A stretch of 64,000 nt of DNA, taken from NCBI GenBank assembly GCA_000310025.1, contig FN649727.1:6018547-6082546 (forward strand), in the 5' to 3' direction. Origin of the DNA: Ectocarpus siliculosus (Eukaryota > Sar > Phaeophyceae > Ectocarpales > Ectocarpaceae). The notes beneath the pieces are model-generated. The model was not told the DNA's origin and did not search any database. It was given only the letters and a program-made list of their open reading frames with translations. The position numbers were made by a program, and so were the translations under genes. Shown here one piece after another: positions 47,932 to 62,500 of this stretch. Each line of letters begins with the position of its first letter. Positions within the stretch are counted from its first letter, which is position 1.

Positions 47932-48606
47932 GAACGCATTTTGGTTGAAAATATCGCTTGTGCACGCGAGGGACGATTCTATCTATTTAGAATATCTGCT
48001 CCCCGATTTGGTGAACGATACGTGGGGATTGTTTTGGACGCAATGAGTGTTTACTATCTTTTCGGAGCAAGATACAGGGAGAAAAAATTACATGTGTTGC
48101 TGGAACCATCGTCGATGCGCTGTCGGAGCTATCGTTGTCGTTATGATGATGAAATCGTTCGAACCACGCCAGCGATCAACCCCGAGAAAGTCAATTTGAG
48201 TTTGAGACACGGGAAACGTAACTCGTATTTCATATGACATATATTGTATTGTTGGTTTTCACGATCACCCCTTGAATCAGCCCAGGAAAGAATAAGATAA
48301 TATGGTGAAACTAACTTTGAAGCGCGAAAGTCCTCAAGTATCTCAGTCTCCAACAAGAAAAAACTTCGTTCATCCGACGCAAGCAATATGTACCCAACGC
48401 AGATGCAAAACGCGCCAACTTCACGCCGAAAACTTGCAAGAATCGATGGGCAGTTGACCAAGTGCTATTGGTAACCGCGCTCCAAACCTTCGGCCCGAAA
48501 AAGAGCCTGATACACCTTTCCGGTCCTCAAAAAGTAAACAGCAAGCTACGTCCCCACTTCCCGAAAATCTTGCATTGAGAATGAGGCTAATCAAGAACCT
48601 TCTGCC
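47932..48606. other. convergent intergenic region
   Basis: Lies between the stop codons of two converging genes, the SHIPPO-like gene and the EF-hand/FN3 gene. It must contain both 3' UTR ends. No gene is seen. Confidence 0.6.
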
Positions 48607-51600
48607 TCACAACACGCCAGAGAGCAGAGCCCACTCTTCTCGGACGCTCTTTCGCCTCTCGTCCTGCGCCCAGAGAGCTCGGAAAGTCTCGAACTGCGAG
48701 AGTCGCCCCTGGTTGCGCTCTACTATCGACCCGCGCGGGAGTAGAAACCCCTTCGCCTCCTCGCTTGAAACCGTAGACCAGATCACCTCCAACCGCAGCA
48801 CCCGACATCGACTCTTTGTTCTGGAAGAGAATCCGGGGTTGGGGTGTGGTGGTTAGTGTATGAGAGCGGCGGACGACATGGAGCGCGTTTGTAGATGACA
48901 GGCTTGACAGCAAGATATCAGCAACGATGACGCCTTGAGGGACAGGGGGCGGGAGACGCGGGCGGGGGTTCGAGGATGGGACAAAGCTATAGAAGTATCT
49001 CTGCAAGTTCTTGTGTCGATTTACATCCTTTTCATGGCAACTACACCGTCGCACCCGTCGAGAACCCCTCCGGTAAAGCATGAAAACGTTTGGATAAAAG
49101 GCGTGCCTCAGGGCTTTCTCCAGGGCAAGGAGGCGTACAAAATACACCATCCCGGAGCGAAACGTCCCCGGGCGTGGGTACTTATGTTTCTGTTGTTGGC
49201 ATCCCCGGGACACACAAACAATTTGCCTCAGGTCTCTCACACTGGACCTCGCGATGTCAGGCCCAAACAACGTGCGCGAAAACGCATTCAAGAAGCAAAG
49301 GAGGGCAGGTTGGGAAGCGTCTCGACACCGACTTTTAACTATTGTGTCTGTCTGGCCGGTTCTTGTTACGGCCAGCTAATTAAGCAGTTAAGGCAAAAAA
49401 TCTCTTGGTGCTCTGCAACTCTTGCGGTACCGGACGGCACACTGGAGTTGCGCACCGGCAGACCGTGACAATGCAACTTATGTTATTGCCGACAATAGCA
49501 ATAGCAGCAGCAGCAGCAACGAAAAGGTTGTCACAATTTTGCGTAAGCGCTCTCCGTTAACACGCCGTCGGACGGCCAAAAGCGTTCATAAAGCCCACCC
49601 TGGGGTGTCCTCAAAATTGTTGATTCTGGGGAAGAAAGCGTTTCCGTGACGACATAATTTTTTCGGTGGGTATATTGGTCAACTCATACCATCTGTACAA
49701 CTTAGGCCGCAAGAGATTTAGTACAACTCGTTTGTTTACGTTTATGATCTGCAAATGTACCACCCTCACCGGTTCGTCATGATACAGCGCCATCCTTTTT
49801 CTCGAAGGAGAGTGGGAGCGCAAACACAAAAGCTCGCAACCCACGCGTCGCGCCCCTCGCCTATCTTCTTATTTCGAGCAATACCTCATCAGCCCCACCC
49901 GTCGAACACCTGTTTCTTACCTGTCGTACTCCAACACGCCTCCTTTATCTTTCCTCCTCATCGACCGGAACGAGTCCTGCAGCACGTGCGACGCCACCGT
50001 TCTCTCCCCGACGAACTCCCCGCCGCCATCAGTCCACGAGCCCCCCTGCACCACCATCGCCGTCGTTGGCGGTCGTCCCACGTGCCCACCTTGCCGCGTA
50101 CGACTCTTTTCCGCGGGGGTCGCCCACCTCGCTCCTCCTCCTCCTCCTCCTCTTGCCCTTCCTCCCTTTCTTGTGGCCCCTGTTGCGTTATCAGGAGCAG
50201 CGCCGTCGAGGCCAAGACTGGCCATGCTCAAGCTTACGCGCGGGGCCGAGGGAGAGTTTCGGTCGACGGCCCCCGAGGCGTTTGCAGGGAATCCGTGGTG
50301 GTGGCGGGAGGGGTAAGGGCCTTGGGAAGGGGTCGGGATGTTGTTGGTGGTGGTGCCCCCTCCTGCGGTGACGAGTTGCCCGTCTTGGTCGACGTAGAGG
50401 CGCTCGGTGAATATTATCGTGTCGCCGACGACTATGTCGTCGTCCGCATCCACGTGGAAAACCTTTGGGCGTGGGGTGGGCGTGGGAGGGGGGCGGGGGG
50501 GAGAACCATTGAATTCCTCGTCATGCGGACGTCAACTGTCAGGAGCTCTAAAGATTCATACCACTGCGAAGCTCTTGCGTATCTTGCCAGTACTGACGGG
50601 TTTTACGTGTTGTATTACCATGGGTATGCGAAACGATACCCTCTCTGTGAGATCACGCTGAGCGTCGACTCAGGCGGAAGGACATTTGCACATGATGGTA
50701 GTTTAGACAGACACTGCCAAACAGAGGTCCTCGAACATTACCCCTCTATCAACGGGGTCGTTGCTCATGGATAGCCCCACAGTTGTAGACCCACTCTTCC
50801 AAACGTGCCAGGATCAGTAGCTGATGCACAAGGGCGTAGGCAACACATGACTGCGCTGTTGACTGCTGCTACCTCCTGCGCGTATCGCTTCGTCGCACCC
50901 CACGGCAGCCGACACCGGCATCCTCTCGATCCTCGGACGAAACGAAACTAGACCTACAAACTACCTACAAACTCCGCACCTCGGCGGCGTGCTGGGGCTT
51001 GCATAGGAGAGACCCGACCCTGTCGTCCCATCCTCCCCCTCCACCGCCGCCCCCGCTCCCAGCCGCTCGCCGCAAAGAGGTTGCCGCTTGGGCCGGGAGG
51101 GACCACTCGCTGGCGACACTCCGCAGGTTGACCGCACACACCCGGAAGTGGTGGACGCTGTTCGCGGCCAGACCCGTAACCTGAGACGGAGGCCAAAACG
51201 CACCACACACAACACACGAGGTTGAATTGACAAGCAAGGATTCAACAGAGCACGTGATACGTAGACAGGCAACCGCGTTCACGTCGTATTGTTGGCACAA
51301 CATCGTGAGGAAAAAAACACTATGACAGATCGACATTGGGCGCAGCGGGTGTCGCGCAACATGGTCCTTTCGTTCGTGCCTGGTCTCCCCTGTTACCTAC
51401 CTTGGCCGTGCTGTCGACGCCCTCGTACACCGTCACCCACTCTCCGCCCGCCCGGCCGCCACCACCCCCGCCGCCGCCGCCACCGCCGCCACCGCCTTCA
51501 GCGACCCCCCACGCCGACCTCCTGTTACCACCAGTGCCCCGCCCCCGTGTAGTATTCACACGGTTGTTGTCCGTCGTCGCGAGCACACTTTTGTTGTTGT

Positions 51601-54600
51601 GCATGGCCCCGATCCCATCCAACCCTTCGACCAGTCGAGCCTGCAGGCGGTACTTGTGCGCGCTGCCGGGGCAGCCAGGATACCACTTGGCGACGATCGA
51701 CCTTTGCTCGCAGCGGATGATGACTGGAGGTTCTGGTCGGCGGGGAGCCGTCATGACCTATTGTTGTTGTCATCGTTGTATTGTTGTTTCGTTTGATTCG
51801 ATGAGGGCAGTATGAAAGGAATGGAAGGACGCAAGAGAAGCATTTTAGGGATTGAATGGCGCGGATAGGGCGGGCTGGGGCGGGGGCAAGGTTCGAGGCT
51901 TCTATTTGGCTCCCGTGCCTCATATCTTCCGGTGGCTGGCTTTCTTGCGCTCTGCGTTCGTGGCTAGCAGTTCCCCGGGCTACGCTGAGAGTGGGGGCCG
52001 TTATGGCCTCTGGTTTGGACTTGCATTCGGTATAGAAAATGTGATGGTGCCTACTTTTTCCACTATACGCAAGTACCATTGATCCAAACGAGTACATATT
52101 GAAAATTTCGAGAACCAAGTCTCGAAATCCGCACACGGAGAGAGTTATCTGCCCATAGGGTCTTTACATTCTTCCTTCCGTGGCCCTCCCTTCTGTATCT
52201 CCTGGTATGTCTGTCTGATTGTCTCACCTCGAGCGGAGCACTGAGCGAACTTCGCGTCCTGGCGTTGACCGCGCGTACCCGGAAGTGGTACAAGGTGTTG
52301 GGAGCAAGACCTGCCACCTCGCACCCGTTCGCGCGCCCCTTGAAGGACGCAATCGTGGCGGTTGTGCTCTTGGGGAGAGCCGTTGTTGCTGTCACCGCGG
52401 CTGCAGTTGCTCGGGTGGGAGGGACGCCGCCACCACCGCTGCCACCCCGTGCCGTGGCTGCCACTTCCGCCATCTCGAGAATGTTTCCGGCAATGCCGTC
52501 GTCTCGCATGAGGACGAACCTGGTCGGATTTGTTTTTGGTCGGGACGAGGCAACAAGAATCAAGAACATACGCCTAAACGGGTTTTGTGACGTTTCCAAC
52601 ACTAACAAAAGACATGCTGGAAAACTCAAGGCCATACAACACGGTTCAGTCGAGCCGCGTTTTCGGTTGTCGTGCGGTTCATGACATGAAAGGTTTGGTT
52701 ATTGGATTACTCTGCCGAATGTGGTATGTTTTGACAGATTAGCGGTAGATTGGCGACTCTTGGTGTGAACGCTTTTTGTCTTTGTTTTTCCGGCGCCAAG
52801 CACGGTTGAAAAGAGGCACGTCGTCCAATATCGACAACGGTCAGCGTAGGGAGTATGGCGGCAGTGACACTGCGCGGTTAACATGCTGTGTCTATGCCAA
52901 CATGCAACGATACCAACACCACCAACAGCCGCAGAAGGACAAACAAAGCCCCCGCCCAACCTGTCGCAACCCCACGCAGCATGAAGCACGTTAACGATGG
53001 ACTGGCTCACTTTGCGGCTAGATCGGAATGCCACCACGCGTCGAAGTCGTCCAAAGAGAGCGCGCCGTCGATGCCGTCACCCCCGCGGTCCAGCTCGGTG
53101 AAGGCCTCTCTTAACCGCTCCTCCGTCACTTCTACGCCGAGAGCTTCCAAGAGGTTGCCCAACTGGAGAATGAAGCGCGTAAGGTTAGGTTGCCCGCAGG
53201 TGTTGAGGTGAAGAGGGGCCGAGTATTGTCTAGTCTACTGCTGTAATTGTTTTTATCGCAAACGGTCAGCGCACTTGCTTTGTATGGTTCCTCTCTATAT
53301 ACCAGTAAAGATAAGTTGTTGATGGCCCTTTCTACTATGAGATGCAACAGAGGTAGCTCATTTTCGTGGTCTGAGACAATCTTCTGCTTGATTCGATATT
53401 CGACGTCTTCCATGCGGGCGTTTCATAGTCCCATCAGCTATCATCGTTTGACCTCACGAAAATTCTGGAACAAGAAGCCTTAGTCACACATCGGACGGGG
53501 AATGCACCTCCGATCACAATTTTTGGTGGGGAATGTCAACACTCACCTCCAAGGGGTCAATCACTCCTCTTCCGTCACGGTCGAACTGCGAGAATACCGC
53601 CTCCACGCTAACGCCTCGGTCGTCGGAGCATTCGTGGGCCCACTGTTCGCATTGGTGGTTGCAACAGTATCCCAAGCAAAGAGAGACACACAATTTACAT
53701 GTGCTATGTTCGTATGACATCGAAAAAACTTCAGTAAGGTGCGTGCATTGTCTTGTTACATCGTAGTCGACGAAGCAACTGTCCCGGGGAGCTGTTCTTC
53801 ACCACCACACGGACCAAGAGAGGGGCAAACACCCCGGCGGTGCGCAGCAAAAACCACAGCATCTTGTCGACACGATAGCAAGAGGGGATAGATTCACATG
53901 GTGAGTACCCGGGCGGAGGTTTGTATGCTCCGAAAGTCATGACGCCTCCCGAGGTACCCGAGGCGAGCTTCTCTGGTCGGGGACAGAGCGTATCTAAAGT
54001 ATCGGTCGTACTGTTCGAGATTGATTCACTCGTTGATTAATGGACTAACACCAGCGCACGTATCGCCGGCATCGAACGCGTACCCCCGTCTCCTTCCCCT
54101 TTAGGGTCGAAGACCACGGCGGTGCATGAAAACGAGGGCATCCACCCCATCCGTTCCCCCTCCTCCCCTCCTCTGTTCACTCTTGATCTTGCTGTTCGCA
54201 CCTGCATGAGAATTTTCGTAGCCGCCCTGTCAGTCGCAGTGCCACCTCCTCCCGCGGCCCCGCCCCCGCCCCCCGCAATCATACCGCCCCCGCCGATCGG
54301 CGTTGACGTCGTGCCCGCTGCCGCGTCCCACCGTACCCGCACGCGCGTGTCCCATACCCCGGTGTTCGTGACGGTGGGCTTGCCAGAGGCCACGTTTATT
54401 CTGGGCGCCCTGGGCGTAGGAAGCAGGGTGTTCACCACCTGCAGGTTGTTCAAACGAAGGCATGACAGTGAGGCAGAGACAAAGGGAAGAGAGGAGGAGG
54501 AGGAGGGGAGAGAGAACTATATTGGAAGGGGCGTGAGACGGGGAGTTTGTTGCAGCCGGAGCTACAGAGATAACGTTGAAAAATGCCCTCGCATTTTCGA

Positions 54601-56540
54601 AGCTAGCTTTACTGTACATGTGATCATTGATGTGTCGCAGCAGCGAGGGCAACCTCTAAAAGCGGCAAGATACCTTAGATGCCTTCGGAGTTACACCCAC
54701 GTGTACATGGTGCCAGTGGGCCTGTGAAGCTGCCTACCCTTACGAGAAAACATGTGAAAGGATCAAAATCCAGTCTATACCTTTTTTCGTTTTTGCATGA
54801 CATAACTTTGTAATTTTGCGACCAATACGTTCCTGAAAATGCAAGTAGAGACAGAACAACAACGTCAACAACGATACCTCACCACAGACTCGCTGACAGG
54901 TCCGTCGAGACCCTCGCAGTTTGTCGGTCGCACCCGGAAACGGTAGCCTGTACCGGCCTCCAGCATTTTCACTCGCGCCGTCCCTGTTGTGCCCTTCCAT
55001 GCCTGACACAACGGAGAGAGTCGACCTTCCTTAGTGATGCAACCGCCCGACGGGGCATGACGTACGTGCATTATCGCTGTGCGGCCCTCTTGCCGAAACA
55101 AAGCGCTAAAAAACAAATTCAACACCGTGATCCCCAGAAAGCACGCTTTCGACTCCTTCCTACACCCACAAGTGCCGGCGGTGCGACCAACCACGTGGCA
55201 ACAGCTCACGCGCTCTCTCACCTCCTTCCAACGATCTCGCCCCTGGCTGGTGCACACTTCCACGACGAAGTGTCCTCCACCGATTGCCGTTGCCCCTCGC
55301 CCGTTTGACTCTAAGCCACCAAAATCCACGGCAGTATCGGGAGCGCTCACGACACGAGCAAGGTGGGTGTCGATCTGTTTGGTGGTTGCATGTGAGTTGC
55401 CTTCAGTTTCTAGGTGAACCGAGAAGCGTGAACAGTCGTGTGCGTAGACACTACAGCTACTTCCAGCGTGGAAGATATTCCAGTCGCGACGCTTTTTCAA
55501 GACCAAAAACATAAGCACACGTGGTGAGGCCATCGTTTATGCAGGGATAGCAGCAGCGAGTTCGTAACAAAGATACGTAGTACGGCGTACAAAAATAAAA
55601 TATCTTAGGATTTGGACGTGTCGCACGGATGCGACCGACCCGCTCCTGCACACTTCCCCTTCCCCTCTACACGCCCCTTCGCCCATCTCTAGATGCAGGT
55701 AGGATGTGTGTGTATGTGTGCACCTCGTCCCAAGAGATAAAATCGTCGTCGTTCGCCTCGATCGCATCGAACACCGACAACGCCTCCGAACCGACTGCCA
55801 CCGCCACCGTCGCCACCCCTCTCCTGCCGCCCGTACTCCTCCGTCCCCCGGCGGCCCCAGAGCGACGACGGTGGTGGTCGCGGGTAGATTCTGCGCCTAC
55901 CCCCCCTCGCGCCTCCGCTTCCGCTTCACCCTCGGCTTCGGTGGCGGCACCGGCGAGGGTGGTGGCCTTGAGGAAGGCCATGAGGTGCGGGTGGTCGAGA
56001 TCTAGGGAGGCCAGAAACTCTTCCCGGCTGACTTGGCCGTCGTCGTACTCGTCAAGGGCGTCGAACACGTTCCTCAACTCACGCGCCTACGTGGCGGCAG
56101 TTTAGCGGGACGAAATGGAAGGGAAAAGTCATTGCTCGTGTTGTGTTGTTTGTCTTGTGATACATCACTATTAACTAGGATTGAAAACTGGCCGGAAAGG
56201 TCTAGTGTTTTGTGCGACTCATGGTTCGCAGCTTTCTCTCTCTCTCTCTCGCCCTCTGCATATCTCTGCATATCTTACCTTAGCAGCATTTCGACCACCA
56301 AAGACCCACTGCAGCGTAACCTCGGTCGGGGCAAGCTTCACAGCCACCGGCGCCGCCGGCCGACAAGGGCGGGTGGCGAAACAGCCGTGCGCGTACGGTC
56401 CAGGACCGAAGCCGTTGAACGCGCGGACACGGAAGCCGTACCTCGTGTTGGGACGCAGACCTCGGACCCAGAACTGCTTCCGGCAGCGCAGCGTGGTGGT
56501 GCGATACGCAACGAACAGTGGAGTGGGGTGTTACAAACAC

Positions 56541-56580
<40 letters not shown>

Positions 56581-59500
56581 AGAGACAGAGACAGACAGAC
56601 AGACAGACACCGAGAAAAATACAGACGAGGGAGGTGAGTAACTTTACCTGCAGAAATGATATCGTTCGCTATTTTGTGCGGTAACCACAATTGTGGAAAC
56701 CTCGTATTCTGGCGACTTCTTATAATTAAATCCCCATTTTTCGGCGAATGTGCTGATGTAATCGTATTATATTCCGGTCTGATTTATCTACGTACAAACG
56801 TGATACTTTGTCGCCCTGCATCCGGCGGCGGATCCTACGGCCAAACGACCGCAGAAGCGCAAGCTTTCGTTACTCTGTTCGCCGTAAGGTTGAGTAATAG
56901 CTTCCATTCATCACCTGATACTGCGGGTCACCGTCGGCATCCGGGGGGTCCCGGCAAATCTCTCGGTGCGCCCCTTGGCAGAACGCCTTTCCCCCCTCCG
57001 GGCCGCTCATCTCTAGACTGTAAAACGCCACCTGTTGTTTGTTGTGGTAGTGATTGCGAAGGTTGGTGAACGTGATAAGGTCTTTGTTCTTTGGTGGCGG
57101 CCGAGGTACTCGTTAGCATATGCGCATCCGATTTGCAGCACGTGCCGCGTTCATGCCTCCGGATAAGTACTGTAAGCGGGTGCCGTTGACAAAGGCATGT
57201 GAAAAACACCCCCCACCGCTCTACGTTTTACGATTAGCGCGCCTCCCGCCAACGTTCAGTCGAACGACTCTCTTTTCTGGGGTATTAATCTTGAATCTTC
57301 GCATGCAGCGTCCCCTCGCCCCCCCCCCGCCCCGCCCAATTGCTGTGAACATCCTCACCGCAGACCCGTGTTGTGGTCTCCAGCACAAGAGTAGCTCCTC
57401 GGTTAGAGCGTCATCCTGAGTAGAGCCAACGTCGGGGTGGCCCGGCTCGGCGCTCCAAAACTTGGGGGGCTCGGGCGCGACTCCCTCCGCGAGGAGCTGT
57501 CGCAGCTCACTTGCTTCTCTGTGTGCCCGCACAACGAAAAATGAAGCGGGGTTCGTACAGCAGGCTTGCGGGCAATGTGAGGTATTTGTGGGTAATCTGC
57601 AACTTCGATGTGTGTTAGACAAGTTTCGACGAAAATATCAACAACTATTTTCGTGAGCTGCTTCTGGAAGTATAGGTTTTGGCACGTGAGCAAAACTCGG
57701 GGCCTCTTGTAGGGTAGCTTCCAAGCAGAGGGCTTAGGCTAGAGATTGTGACCTTACTTATATATGCACCCAAGCATATTTTAAGCAGGACGAAAGCAGC
57801 AACGGCGACAACAACAACAACAACAACAACTTGAGGAGAGTGGTGCATGAACATCCACATGCCAGCTTGGAGAGAGTGGGCAGGCAGTAAGGTAGTGAAA
57901 ACCGTCGGTAACAGGCAGGTATGGCGTTGGACGCCCCATGAGAAACAACCATGAGCTATGATCGCACGCTTCGTACTTTGGTGTGCGCATGATATGATCG
58001 TGTACTGCCCCCTCGTCAGACCACGCAATGTCCGTCACTACAGCAACAAGAGCAATAACATGTTCTGCGTCACATACCTATTCGCTGTGCTCAACCAACG
58101 ATATGTCCTCAGAATACACGTCACGTACCTATTCGCTTTGCTCAAGCGCTTGAGCGTCTTGAGCCCCTTGATCCTCTTAAACATGGGCCATTGCGAAGCC
58201 TCGCACGGTACACTGCCGCTGCCCCTCGTTCGGCCAGGACTGTTACGATCCCCACCCTCTCCCTCGCTCCTCTCGAACTCGCCTTCTCCGTAGGAATTGT
58301 CATCATCATCCTGTCACGACCGAACAGAGTTGGAAGGAAGTTAGAGAGCACCATCGGTTGCAGGAGTCCAGAGGTCTTGAGTCTTGGGAATACGTTAGTG
58401 TCCCACGATCAATTCAAACGGAGCAACTCCCTCCCACAGAGTAGGAAGGTAGGTAGGTGGGAAGTTTCCACGTTTGCGTCTGTTATTCTGCTGCTGAAGT
58501 TATCAAGGGTTTCGGTGAGAGCGCTCCCGCATCTTTCGTTGCTGGGCCGCACCATCGCGGTCGTGTTCAACGTGTGTAAAAGGGAACACCGGTAAGACTG
58601 TTGAGGAAGGCACCCGGTTTCAGTCGAGGGGCTGAGGAGAAACTTGGACCTGTAAAATGATCAATCTCTAAACGAGTTTTCTGCTGACCACCGTTAGCTC
58701 GTTGAGTTTTGGTGTTTGAGGAATCGCAAGGTGCACACGAAGACGATGAAAGGGGCACGCCAGCCCAAGGCAAGGGCGTCCACCCGACCGAATGAAATCA
58801 ATGTACATTCCGATTAGGTCCTGTCGTTTGTGCTGAACACCAGGACAACGTTCACAGCATGTTTCACCTCGCCCTCAAAGCCGTCGTCGTCGTATTCGCC
58901 ACCCCCATGCCCCCCCCCGCCACCGCCTCCACGACCGCGCCCCCCCCCGCCGCCTGTCTTCTTCTCGGCGTGAGCAAGGCCGTACTTCCGAAGGATCCGG
59001 AGGCGCTTGGCGCGGTCCGCGAGCTCGTTACGCCAGCGGCGGTCCCCGCTCTTGAGGGTGATTATCTCGCAAGTCCCTCCCCACGCGGTCGTTGTGGTAC
59101 CTGCTGGACGCCTTTTTTTTTGTATAGCACGTTGAACCAGCGTGCAACCGAGAGAAGAGGGAATACACAAGCAGCATGATTGCATTGTACGACATAGAAA
59201 AGGGGTGTGGTGTCTTGTGTCGTTTACGGTACGCAATTTCTCTGTGTATTTGTAAACAATTCGATAGATGTACATGCAGCCTCTCACCAACCATCCGCAG
59301 CCTTGTCTTCGTCTTCGTCGTTGTCGCGCATCACCCCCTTCCCTCCCGTCCCTTCCCAACCGCCCGTCGCCGTCTTCTTGACAGCCGATACGACGAAGGC
59401 ATTGGGCATACCGATTTCCGGGCACGTGGTTTCCCACACGCAGCGCTTTTCCAGCCTCTTCGCTGCGTCTCCCCTCACTGCCTCTCTTACGCCGCCCGTG

Positions 59501-62500
59501 AGCTTCTCGAAGTCCTCCCATCTCACCAAACGGTCCTGCAAAAGAAATCAATGAATCGAACGCTTGAGATGGATGTCTGGTTGTTGCCACGTTGTAACGA
59601 AGATAACAACGAACCCAAACCAGTCTCTCTGAAGAAGGTAAAAATTTTCTCAGAGGGAAAGATAACAAGCTTGCGTGCCCGCATTATTCCGTGCGGGTCG
59701 ACTGAAAAAAATGATGCGGACACGGCGACCGGAGGCAGTTCTTATTGTTTGAGGGGAAAGGATGAAAGGGTAATCGTGGCTTGTTCGTGCGACGGGAAGG
59801 AAGACGAACAAATAGCAGCGGCTCGCGCTGAGCCTCCCCTTGTGAAGCTTGAGCGGTGGAACGCCGCATATGATAAATGACCACTACGATTGCCCTTCTC
59901 CTGCCTTGGTTTTTCCCGGGGAGGGTGCAGAACGAGTTCGCTCATATCAAGCACGTTAGGTGTGCATGCAAGCTGACTCCTTCACAACCGGCCTCCAGAC
60001 AGAGAAAAAACGTGGGTACATACGCTGTGGGAAGACATAGTTGTGTTAACTGAAAACCTAACACTCTCGGACGCTGGTTCAACCCCGTTCACGGCCTACG
60101 TGATTATTCGTACGATCAGCACGTGAGTATTGCCACGTGTCTCGTCTCTTGTATGCGTGTGACGCATGCATGATGCGCCGATCAACCTACAGAAGTATAC
60201 ATCATCCGTGACACTCTGTACGTACCTCATTCGTATCGAAGGAGTCCACCAACCGGCGCATCTCTTCACCTCGCATCAGGATGCCGAGCTCCTTGGTCAA
60301 GAGTTGTCTCATTTCCCTGTTCAATGCGTTTTTTATGCCACGCGGTTGAAGATGACAAAATTCTCTTCATTTCGTACCTTCTAAAAGTCAAGCCGCATAT
60401 TGGCATGTTGGAAGGAAAGGGACTACCAATTCCTTCCCTCGTGAAAAGTGAACAAACGTACCGCGGAGGAATTCTTCTTGTGTGACCCCGGATTGGAGTT
60501 CTTCACCGAGAGAGGCAAGAACATACGGCAGATACAAGGACTCAAACAGGTACAGATCGAACAAGATACAGTCGCCTGGTACAACAACAGTATTTTTCAC
60601 TATGAACCGGTTGCTAATCAGAAATGTATTTTTTCGCCAAGCCTGGTAAAGTTTCTCATCTTGAGAAGTGTGTCTCCTTGATGTGTCCGACTTAACTTCA
60701 GTACAACCTTACCGTGGCAGCGCTCCCCACGTCAAAAAGTCTAGGCTGTGTTTCTGACTACAGTGGCCCGTTTACTGTTAGCGTTTCGTGAACGGGAGCA
60801 TTCATCGGTGCTCTTTTCTGGCGCAACGCTCAAGGCGTCCTACGTCATTCTCAAACGCAGGAGAGAGGGGGGGAGAGGGAGAGGGAGAGGGCGAGGGAGA
60901 GCCTAGGAGGTCGTTTACAACAACGAAGCTACAGGAATGATGCTCAGGCATTCAAGAGAGTCAATGGGTCCTTTGCGTTAGCACCTGCGGCTAAGTACGA
61001 GGTCTTCTGGCTCCAACTTGTCGTTGTCGTCGAACCTCTGCCCGCGGTCAGCTCCCGCCTTTCTCAAGCGTCTCCGTACCATCTTTTTCCGAGTACGCGC
61101 AATAACACATACAAAAGGGGCGACAAAGGAAGGGTCAAGAATTAGGCAGAAGCCACCAGTTGCTGAGCACAAGCATCTGCGCTGTGTGTGTTTCTTTTTC
61201 GGATCGACTTCCTCTTCTGGACGTAGACTCCAACTCTGAGGTGAACAATCCGTGAAAAAATGCCTGTAGTAAATCATGGGGCAACCACGAAATTCAGCTA
61301 TAACAATAGATTGCATTGTACTCCTAGGCCCCTTGCGTGGGGTGTCCATCGACCGATATCGTCCGTGACCCCCACCTTGTGAAACGCTTCTCGATAGTCC
61401 ACCCCGGGCCGCAGGAGCTTGAGGAATGTCTCTCGCGTCGCGCTGTAGGACGTCGAGTGGGTGTCGCAGCTCCGAGGCTCGAGCGCATCCCATACCGCCT
61501 TGATTTTTTTGTTTAAGTGTGTTGCGTTTGATGTGACAACGTGGTTGTACCGGCTTTTGGTCAGTTCGTGTCTCGTCGTGTATTGTGAGCAGCAGTTCAT
61601 GTCTTACCGCATTGAATGTGCCGTGCCGAGCGCGAGAAGCGACGAACGGGAAAAGGGCGAACACAGACGTTAAATGGAAACAATTCAGAGGCAGGCGTTT
61701 GCCTCTTCCCCGAGTAGTTTGTTTTCCGTCGGCAATACATTAGTGTTGCGCAGGGTCAAAACAATACCGACATCCTGACCAACCTGGCAATGCGCGGGCG
61801 GGAAGTTTCCACGCGCCCACGCTGTCCAATCCGAGAGAAGACGGGCGTCGACGCTCTTCAAAGCACGACCGACCTGCAACACAACAGAAGTATGAACGAC
61901 AGTTGCATAAACGACACCTTCGTAGTGATGCAGCGAGTGGAGTGTAGAGGAGTTCGTACGCAGCAAGTCTGCATTGGCAGTACCAGAGCTGTTTACAGCA
62001 ACAGGGACCGGTATCCAACGCCCTCCCCGATGTCCCTTCTCACATCATGGCAGTGCTTCAAGCTCTTTCTCGAAAGAGATGGCGGACCGATAGTCTCAAC
62101 TTGAGAGTGAGATCTTATTTCAAGTAACAACAGAGTCCCCCCCCTCGCCATGCGCTAGAGAGTAGCTGGGAGAAGAGGAAGCGAGGGAATGGTACGGAAA
62201 CGGTCCAATGGACAGCGCCAAAAAGCTGAGACTGGAAGCTTGACCAAGGGACACAGGTTTATCAGTAGAAGTACCATGCAACGGTGTGCTTGCGTGATGA
62301 AGACAGAAGTTTCACAGTTTTGTGGGCATGAAAAAGTACGGGGGGAAGAACGGGAAGCTCTCCAGAAGGAGATGAATAGGAAGATGGGATACGATTAAAG
62401 GTTGATTCAGTTTGCAACCGTTGAAAATTAGGCTGCACTAGCATACGCACGGTAGCCCCAGGATGCAAGGAGAACGCACGTCCAATAACTTCCTGTGCAA

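Noticed and set aside
46973-47965. Open minus-strand frame of 330 codons
   Set aside because: Antisense shadow of the Gly-rich SHIPPO exon; Arg/Pro-rich and motif-free.
49755-50774. Open plus-strand frame of 339 codons
   Set aside because: It overlaps an exon of the EF-hand/FN3 gene that has a good acceptor and donor and splices in phase to the last exon.
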